Shown: positions 5,954 through 9,659 of the stretch, one piece after another
Layout of the letters: the number at the start of each line of letters is the position of its first letter
Position numbering within the stretch: the stretch's first letter is position 1
The notes under the pieces: model-generated
The model's input: the letters and a program-made list of their open reading frames with translations, nothing else
Databases searched by the model: none
Told to the model about the DNA's origin: nothing
Source of the DNA: UMGS973 sp964507795
GTDB lineage: Bacteria; Bacillota; Clostridia; Peptostreptococcales; Anaerovoracaceae
Assembly: GCA_964507795.1 (NCBI GenBank)
Contig: CAZDQV010000077.1
Span: 1 to 9,659 of the forward strand
Direction of reading: 5' to 3'
DNA: 9,659 bases
Made by a program: the position numbers and the translations under genes

Positions 5954-6214
5954 TTACTTTTGATTTTCCCAGACTTCTCTATCAGAGATAGTCCCGAAAA
6001 GTTCTGCACCACCATCGACCCAATGCGCACCACCAGCGGCATCGTCGCCATAGATCTGGCATAGCGTATCTTCATCGATAATATGTTTGATACCCTCATC
6101 ATCTTTGATAATGATATCACCATTGAGAGCCGTGACGAATCCCTCAATATCAGTATCGCAATACTTGTCATACCAAGCATTCACGACCTGAACGTTGCTA
6201 ACGAACTTTGTCAT
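5954..6214 (-). CDS. Hypothetical 86-aa acidic protein
   Basis: ATG 6214 lies two bases after the TAA of the preceding gene and 7 nt after AAGGAGGT. The protein is acidic, with an N-terminal strand (KFVSNVQVVNAWYDKY), a region of short strands and turns (FVTALNGDIIIKDDEGIKHI) and a Gly-rich segment DDAAGGAHWVDGG. The NGDIIIKDDEG-IKHIID stretch looks like a small beta hairpin domain. No family is recognised. Confidence 0.78.
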   Translation of the reverse strand: MTKFVSNVQVVNAWYDKYCDTDIEGFVTALNGDIIIKDDEGIKHIIDEDTLCQIYGDDAAGGAHWVDGGAELFGTISDREVWENQK

Positions 6215-6216
6215 TT

Positions 6217-6888
6217 TTAGACCTCCTTCAATTCGACTTTGTATTTCTTATGATACTCGCGTCGTTCATCCGACAGGTTGAACTCTGCAAGCAACTGGTT
6301 ATGCATACTGTTTCTACTCTCCCAGATTTCATCTGCTCTATCACAGACGGCATCTATCACAGTAGAAACAATATCCGACAGGATAGCCATCAATTCATAC
6401 CAATCAAGAGACAGGTATCTCTTGAGCGCGATAATAGCACCAGCGTGTTTGTCGGCACAGTGTTCGACAATCTCACAACTGGAGAAAGTCTCCGAGCAAT
6501 ACGGCTCGCCCAAACACTCTCCCAGTTTCATCAACTGAACCATTGTCGGAACAACGGCACGATTGCTACCATTGAATGAGATTGCGAAATGTCGTCCTGC
6601 ACTACCGAACGCAACATCAATATCAATATCGCCATTACTACCAATTCGAGCAATCTTGACATTGTGCGGATGAACTTCTTTCTGATACAAGCCTTTACAT
6701 TCGCACGCAAACTTGCCATCAGTTTTGAGAATGTCCCAAGTACGGAACGCTTCGCGCTGATACTCGCTCAATGACGATAACCAACTGGCGTAGTTTCGCT
6801 GAATCAACTGAATGGGATTATCGAAGTTATCTTCATACAACCAATTCAGTTCTTCCTGAATCTTCTCTTTCTGCTCTTTAGTAAGCAT
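6217..6888 (-). CDS. Hypothetical 223-aa protein
   Basis: This is the largest unknown product in the window. It has an N-terminal charged helical region (about 1-50), a middle strand-rich region with several Cys (FACECKG near 60-66, and residues 125-145 with four Cys), and a long helical C-terminus (about 150-223) with LDWYELMAILSDIVSTVIDA and a charged tail. The central GSNGDIDIDVAF stretch is acidic but does not form a nuclease motif I can defend. The start at 6888 has AGAAAGG with an 11-nt spacer. Its last codons carry the AAGGAGGT that serves the next gene, so the two are translationally coupled. Confidence 0.8.
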   Translation of the reverse strand: MLTKEQKEKIQEELNWLYEDNFDNPIQLIQRNYASWLSSLSEYQREAFRTWDILKTDGKFACECKGLYQKEVHPHNVKIARIGSNGDIDIDVAFGSAGRHFAISFNGSNRAVVPTMVQLMKLGECLGEPYCSETFSSCEIVEHCADKHAGAIIALKRYLSLDWYELMAILSDIVSTVIDAVCDRADEIWESRNSMHNQLLAEFNLSDERREYHKKYKVELKEV

Positions 6889-6927
6889 AGTATTTGACCT
6901 TTCTGTTTTTGTTTTGTGTGTATTGTT

Positions 6928-7404
6928 TCAGACACGACCAGTTCCGAAACAAAGTGTAGTAAGCGCGCCCTTCAACGCCCAACTCAAAGTAAGCGACTGC
7001 GAAGCATTGAGTAGGACACGGCGCGTAACGTCCGACCTGTCGATAGAGAACACAATAGACGGCGTACCATCCTCGGTGTCATACCGCAAGCAACTACGCA
7101 ATGTCTTATAGCCATCGCCTTTCTCATCCTGCGAACTCTTCACGTTTGTAATCGCAAGAGTAGTATATCCAATGTCATTGACATGCCCGTCAAGCATCTG
7201 GATAATTCGACCGACATCAGTAGTGTCTACTTCCATTGTCAAACCATCCCATAGGATTTCACCATTCTTATCAACGCCATAGTATTCGTAGATACGAATC
7301 TTCAAGCCACGCCATCCGTCATCGTCGTAGTTCGCAAGTCCGAACCTGACACGACGCGGTTTGACACCAGAGCCGTCGTAAAACTCAACATACTTTTCTG
7401 CCAT
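6928..7404 (-). CDS. Hypothetical 158-aa beta-rich protein
   Basis: The start at 7404 follows AAAGGAGG by 8 nt, and the upstream stop is at 7423-7425. The sequence alternates short hydrophobic and polar stretches typical of beta sheet (KYVEFYDGSG, LKIRIYEYYG, IGYTTLAITNV, SIVFSIDRSD), ending in a Leu/Ser-rich segment LLNASQSLTLSWALKGALTT. No signal peptide, membrane span or catalytic motif is evident. I do not recognise a family. It lies between two other unknown genes in the accessory block. Confidence 0.8.
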   Translation of the reverse strand: MAEKYVEFYDGSGVKPRRVRFGLANYDDDGWRGLKIRIYEYYGVDKNGEILWDGLTMEVDTTDVGRIIQMLDGHVNDIGYTTLAITNVKSSQDEKGDGYKTLRSCLRYDTEDGTPSIVFSIDRSDVTRRVLLNASQSLTLSWALKGALTTLCFGTGRV

Positions 7405-7422
7405 TTGATTTGCCTCCTTTTA

Positions 7423-7788
7423 TTAGTCTGTCATTGAAACGAATTCATATTCGGACGGATCGATACCGGCGACTTCACAAGCCTTATCGAACCAATCTCG
7501 AATCTGACCCGAAGGATTATCGCGCCTATGAATAGGCATCATACACCCATCACTATCATTCGCCCCACAAATACCAAGTTCTCTGACCGAGATACCGTCA
7601 TTGAATATACTAACCATAATGTAATCGTCGAATGGGTCGTCATTGAACTCTTCATATCCCTCTTCGTTCGGGTCGTTCGTTCCGTCACCGAAGTAGATAG
7701 AGGCATACCAATCGTTCTTCGGATTGTGGATAAGCACACCACCCATCCAATCTAGCCACTTGTTATTAGGAATGTCGTCTTTTGTCAT
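7423..7788 (-). CDS. Hypothetical acidic 121-aa protein
   Basis: I place the start at 7788 (MTKDDIPNNKW), with AAGGAG 8 nt upstream inside the end of the previous gene. In-frame ATGs further upstream would overlap that gene extensively. The product is strongly acidic: residues 35-55 are dense in Asp and Glu (NDPNEEGYEEFNDDPFDDY). It has aromatic strands before this stretch and a helical C-terminus (IRDWFDKACEVAGIDPSEYE). Very acidic small phage proteins include DNA mimics that block host DNA-binding proteins, but nothing here shows this beyond composition. No family recognised. Confidence 0.8.
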   Translation of the reverse strand: MTKDDIPNNKWLDWMGGVLIHNPKNDWYASIYFGDGTNDPNEEGYEEFNDDPFDDYIMVSIFNDGISVRELGICGANDSDGCMMPIHRRDNPSGQIRDWFDKACEVAGIDPSEYEFVSMTD

Positions 7789-7789
7789 T

Positions 7790-7969
7790 TTAGTTTCTCC
7801 TTTCATCTGAATCGTTGCACCTGACAATCCAACGAAAACTCGTTCCGCTCGGACGACAGGTATTGTATTCTGATAGAGCCTGAAGAGCAAGAGGATAATC
7901 ATCCTCGCCATACTCTTCGACATCTTCCCAGATACCACCATTGACTTTCATTTGAATTACATACGCCAT
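7790..7969 (-). CDS. Hypothetical 59-aa phage protein
   Basis: The start is set at 7969 (MAYVIQMKVNGG) because AGAAAGGA lies 11 nt upstream; an in-frame ATG at 8017 would run back into the previous gene. The layout is an opening beta strand, G-x-W-E-D, a helix with A-L-Q-A-L (28-32) and a closing strand FRWIVRC. It matches the general look of very small phage proteins of the 'W-x-d, helix, Y-R-V-V' type seen in many siphoviruses, whose function is unknown. The TAA ends 1 nt before the next start. Confidence 0.75.
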   Translation of the reverse strand: MAYVIQMKVNGGIWEDVEEYGEDDYPLALQALSEYNTCRPSGTSFRWIVRCNDSDERRN

Positions 7970-7989
7970 TTGTTTTGACCGTCCTTTCT

Positions 7990-8235
7990 TTACTTGACTT
8001 CCTTTTCGGTTATCCATTCGGTAACCTCATTGTCGCCATATTCACAAGTCCATTGTTCATTGTCCTTGTCATACCTTCCCTTCGTTGTATAGTTCTCCAT
8101 ATATGTTTCGTAGTCCTGATACAACGCCCGAATGGCATCCTCTTTGACCGCATAGACATCTTTGACGAAACGGCATAACTGAATACCATTCGTCAAGCGA
8201 CTATAACCGAGCAAGTATACTTTCTTTCCTTTCAT
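7990..8235 (-). CDS. Hypothetical 81-aa protein, paralogue of the preceding gene
   Basis: This is the second member of the adjacent paralogous pair. It begins MKGKKVYLLGYSRLTNG, keeps the Cys at 21 and the V-x-x-V-Y and D-A positions, and then has a helix ending Y-x-x-Y. The C-terminal half is acidic (DKDNEQWTCEYGDNEVTEW) where the partner's is more basic, so the two copies may have specialised for different partners. AGAAAGGA lies 9 nt before ATG 8235. No catalytic motif is visible. Confidence 0.8.
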   Translation of the reverse strand: MKGKKVYLLGYSRLTNGIQLCRFVKDVYAVKEDAIRALYQDYETYMENYTTKGRYDKDNEQWTCEYGDNEVTEWITEKEVK

Positions 8236-8262
8236 TGTTTAGCATCCTTTCTTTGGTTTTGT

Positions 8263-8520
8263 TTATATGGTTATATATTCTGCTGTCCAGAGTTTTACTT
8301 CACGTCCGTCCGTCGTTGTCATTTCAGCATACAATCTACCACCTACTTTACCTTCAATTTTTCCTGATACAATTCCGAAAAACTGTTCCGCCTGATACTG
8401 GGCATACACATCGTTGCTGGCATCCTTCAGCCTGTGATATACGCGACTGACATACGTGCATTTGTGAACGCCATTCTGTTTGACCTTGCGAAACACAAGA
8501 TAAACTCTATCGCCTCTCAT
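8263..8520 (-). CDS. Hypothetical 85-aa protein, paralogue of the next gene
   Basis: This small basic protein has no recognised family. Its first 42 residues align without gaps to the downstream 81-aa protein, with 15 identities: M-x-G-x-x-V-Y-L, then N-G at 16-17, C21, V-x-x-V-Y at 24-28, D-A at 33-34 and Y-x-x-Y at 39-42. The C-terminal halves diverge, though both are strand-rich with a Trp near the end. The start at 8520 has AAAGGAG with an 8-nt spacer. It most likely arose by tandem duplication. Its role is unknown; the position among small early genes fits an accessory or host-modulating function. Confidence 0.8.
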   Translation of the reverse strand: MRGDRVYLVFRKVKQNGVHKCTYVSRVYHRLKDASNDVYAQYQAEQFFGIVSGKIEGKVGGRLYAEMTTTDGREVKLWTAEYITI

Positions 8521-8540
8521 ACAACCATCTCCTTTCAGGT

Positions 8541-8939
8541 TTAGTATTCGACATACTCAATAACAGGACGCCCGCCATAGAACGCCCCGAACACACGCGC
8601 TTCGGCAAGACGCCATTTGCCACGCCATTTGTTTAGCCGTCTCCACACATCAGCGACCGCCTGATACCTATTCTTGTCTTGCCGTCTGCGAAGTTTATAA
8701 TGAACGTTATAGTATCTATCATACATACTATCCGTTCCGCTCACGCGAATAAATGTCATAGTATCCGTTCGCTCTTCCCACGCAACCAAATCGAGCACCG
8801 CCCGAGGACGCGACGCGATAGGACGCGAATGACTGTCAACGATTAGGTATCCTCTTCGACGCAGGAAATCTGCGACGATATCCTCACGCCATCTCGCATA
8901 AGCATTCTTGCGACTGCGTTCATACTCTTTTGCGTTCAT
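8541..8939 (-). CDS. YraN/Holliday-resolvase-like PD-(D/E)XK fold protein, probably lacking catalytic residues
   Basis: This 132-aa basic protein resembles the UPF0102/YraN or archaeal-resolvase type of restriction-like fold. Residues 15-35 (RWREDIVADFLRRRGYLIVD) match the opening helix with a Glu (E19) followed by the 'L-x-x-x-G-Y/W' turn. Asp50 in VLDLVAW (48-54) fits the metal-binding Asp. Residues 62-67 (TFIRVS) align with the strand that normally carries E-x-K, here R65-x-S67. A basic YKLRRR segment (81-86) and a terminal beta region follow. Length fits YraN proteins (115-130 aa). Asp is kept but E-x-K is not, so it may bind DNA without cutting, or the family call may be wrong. The start follows GAAAGGA. 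Its TAG/TAA end is separated by about 20 bp from the next gene. Confidence 0.6.
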   Translation of the reverse strand: MNAKEYERSRKNAYARWREDIVADFLRRRGYLIVDSHSRPIASRPRAVLDLVAWEERTDTMTFIRVSGTDSMYDRYYNVHYKLRRRQDKNRYQAVADVWRRLNKWRGKWRLAEARVFGAFYGGRPVIEYVEY

Positions 8940-8979
8940 AGTTTTGCCATTCCTTTCTTCTTTATTTCTACTACTCTTT

Positions 8980-9008
8980 ACTATACCTATCTTATCCTAT
9001 CATATCCA
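8980..9008 (-). promoter_or_regulatory. Candidate sigma-70 promoter for the YraN-like gene
   Basis: On the minus strand, TGGATA (9003-9008, 4 of 6 to consensus) is followed after exactly 17 bases by TATAGT (8980-8985, 5 of 6). Transcription would begin near 8973, leaving a leader of about 34 nt before ATG 8939. The -35 element overlaps the edge of the 23-bp repeat, so binding there could control initiation. AT-rich sequence makes chance matches easy, so this is weaker than the 5150-5178 promoter. Confidence 0.4.
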
Positions 9009-9027
9009 GTAGGTATCGATAGGGTAT
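9005..9027. repeat. 23-bp repeat, copy 1
   Basis: This 23-bp stretch (TCCAGTAGGTAT, then one variable base, then GATAGGGTAT) matches 3150-3172 at 22 of 23 positions; the single difference is C here and A there, at base 13. Both copies are in the same orientation and in non-coding gaps upstream of a gene start, 66 bp before the YraN-like gene here. It contains the 10-mer also found inverted at 5178-5187. Confidence 0.85.
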
Positions 9028-9055
9028 GGTATAGGGTAGTATTGTTATTGACCGT

Positions 9056-9250
9056 TTAGTTTACCGAGCCACACATTTCATTGAAGTATGTAGCAAAGTC
9101 TACGCCGAACTTCAGCACGAAACCGAGCGATATGCCAATAGCAATGTCGCACCATTTGACGCGCTCATCGTAGGTATGGGCATCGCGTTGTTTCCGCTTC
9201 GCATTTACCCACCGCCTATACCATTCCTTCATCTCTTTGTCTCTGTTCAT
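9056..9250 (-). CDS. Hypothetical 64-aa protein with one hydrophobic segment
   Basis: The start is placed at 9250 (MNRDKEMKEW) rather than at an upstream in-frame ATG at 9298. AGGAGG at 9257-9262 sits 6 bases before it, and the upstream gene ends one base away. The first 33 residues are highly charged (R/K/E/D with several Trp). Residues about 35-57 (DIAIGISLGFVLKFGVDFATYF) are largely hydrophobic with one internal Lys, so a membrane-associated helix is possible but not convincing. No family is recognised. It is the last gene before the 116-bp non-coding gap, so it may end a transcription unit. Confidence 0.75.
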   Translation of the reverse strand: MNRDKEMKEWYRRWVNAKRKQRDAHTYDERVKWCDIAIGISLGFVLKFGVDFATYFNEMCGSVN

Positions 9251-9251
9251 A

Positions 9252-9548
9252 TTACACCTCCTGACCGTTCGTAGACGGCACTTCATTTGACCAATCATAA
9301 ACAGGCAACTCGTTTATCTGCCAGTAGCAATGCCACGAATTGTCGTCCTGAACTTCGACGTATCCCTCATACTCACTAATCGTAGTGATATGCTCTGGGT
9401 CGTAATCGCCAGACTTGCGGAACTCGTCTACCATTTTTGCCATATGCTTGACCGCCTCTTCCCGAGAAGAGAACGCGCACATACTCCGACAGATATTATT
9501 TTCCATTCGCTCCTCTTCAAAGCGTTCCACCACATACACCATTTTCAT
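9252..9548 (-). CDS. Hypothetical 98-aa phage protein
   Basis: I do not recognise this protein. It is acidic, soluble-looking and 98 aa long, with a VYVVERF strand near the N-terminus, a charged helix around residues 28-48 and a C-terminal part rich in aromatic residues. The start at 9548 follows AGAAAGGA with a 9-nt A-rich spacer; a second in-frame ATG lies two codons later. The opening pattern (V-Y-[VL]-V, then Asn, Cys, then a helix with E/D-A) loosely resembles the 85-aa and 81-aa proteins downstream, so it may be a remote third member of that group. Its TAA lies one base before the next start, which implies translational coupling. Confidence 0.8.
   Translation of the reverse strand: MKMVYVVERFEEERMENNICRSMCAFSSREEAVKHMAKMVDEFRKSGDYDPEHITTISEYEGYVEVQDDNSWHCYWQINELPVYDWSNEVPSTNGQEV
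9257..9262 (-). promoter_or_regulatory. Ribosome binding site fixing the start at 9250
   Basis: A full AGGAGG lies 6 bases upstream of ATG 9250, inside the last codons of the upstream 98-aa gene. The earlier in-frame ATG at 9298 has no comparable site and would overlap the upstream gene by 47 bp. This decides the 64-aa reading. Confidence 0.8.
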
Positions 9549-9567
9549 TTTGGTTTGTCCTTTCTGT

Positions 9568-9659
9568 TTAGTTTTGTTTTGCCATTCGGTTTGACCCGAA
9601 AAAGAAACGCTCGTCTCTCCGAGCCGTCACGGCATTAGCAGTTCCGCTGTCCGTCTGGC
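9568..9659 (-). CDS. Possible C-terminal end of an upstream gene, cut by the window edge
   Basis: One minus-strand frame stays open from the window edge to a TAA at 9568-9570, giving 29 residues ending in GSNRMAKQN. The other two minus frames hit stops within about 11 codons of the edge. The stop lies 19 bp before the next start and just ahead of its AGAAAGGA ribosome binding site, the same stop/leader arrangement seen at other junctions here. The fragment is too short to assign to a family. The frame could be open by chance, and the strand could instead be leader sequence. Confidence 0.35.
   Translation of the reverse strand, partial: QTDSGTANAVTARRDERFFFGSNRMAKQN

Larger units (their letters stand above)
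8980..9040. repeat. Iteron-like cluster of TAGG(G)TA words in the largest gap
   Basis: The gap between the 64-aa gene and the YraN-like gene holds TAGGTA at 9010-9015 and ATAGGGTA at 9019-9026 and 9031-9038, spaced about one helical turn (10 and 12 bp). Inverted copies lie on the left side: TACCTA at 8984-8989 and ATCCTA at 8994-8999. The whole block is therefore an imperfect dyad around roughly 9003-9008. It could be a multi-site operator or a replication-protein binding array. It overlaps a candidate promoter. No long T-run follows on the minus strand, so a simple terminator is unlikely. Confidence 0.6.

Noticed and set aside
6085..6097. ATACCCTCATC, similar to the shared 10-mer.
   Set aside because: It has a mismatch and lies inside the 86-aa gene, where codons for Asp-Glu-Gly-Ile explain it.
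5545..6180. Longer 211-codon frame upstream of the 127-aa gene.
   Set aside because: The first 84 codons overlap the 86-aa gene in another frame, and AAGGAG supports the start at 5928.
9593..9624. Possible intrinsic terminator on the minus strand: GCTCG/CGAGC around a 6-base loop, followed by a T-rich run.
   Set aside because: The stem is only 5 bp with no outer pairs, and the T-run is interrupted by a C. It also lies in a frame that stays open to the window edge.

Overview
The window looks like part of the early/replication region of a double-stranded DNA tailed phage or prophage, probably with a Gram-positive host. Every supportable gene lies on the minus strand, so the region reads from high to low coordinates. 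Genes are small, gaps are mostly 0-30 bp, and several stop/start pairs overlap. The RecT annealing protein, a Cas4/AddB-like nuclease, a replication initiator and a DnaC-like helicase loader together are typical of temperate or lytic siphovirus replication modules. The Gram-positive inference rests on ribosome binding sites. Many are AGAAAGG with an unusually long spacer, which pairs with the longer 16S tail (CCUCCUUUCU) of Firmicutes and Actinobacteria. No tRNA, rRNA, CRISPR array or insertion sequence was seen, and no stretch over 300 bp lacks a gene.

Layout in transcription order. (1) 9659-9056: a possible gene end at the window edge, then 98-aa and 64-aa unknown proteins. (2) 9055-8940: the largest non-coding gap, with tandem and inverted TAGG(G)TA words and a candidate promoter. 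(3) 8939-5198: ten small genes, mostly unknown. They include a YraN/resolvase-like protein whose catalytic E-x-K appears lost, two adjacent paralogues (85 and 81 aa), a protein with a DpnD/PcfM-like C-terminus, and a Lar-like zinc-ribbon protein. This block reads as host-takeover or counter-defence accessory genes. (4) 5197-5118: a near-consensus sigma-70 promoter (TTGACA, 17 bp, TATCAT with TG extension) overlaid by operator-like sequence. (5) 5117-1809: nuclease, recT, replication initiator and DnaC-like loader, the recombination/replication operon. (6) 1791-29: a free-standing HNH endonuclease, a 157-aa phage protein, a 52-aa protein, a lysozyme/transglycosylase-like protein and a 137-aa Cys-containing protein.

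The main non-genic signal is one 10-mer, GATAGGGTAT, found in exactly the three largest intergenic gaps (3139-3209, 5118-5197, 8940-9055). In two of them it sits in a 23-bp repeat with one mismatch. At 5145-5191 it flanks a strong promoter. This suggests one phage regulator, or a replication-origin binding protein, acting at all three sites.

The nuclease would resect DNA ends and RecT would anneal the single strands. The initiator would melt or bind the origin, and the AAA+ loader would deliver the replicative helicase, which is not in this window. All functions are inferred from motifs read by eye; no database search was run.
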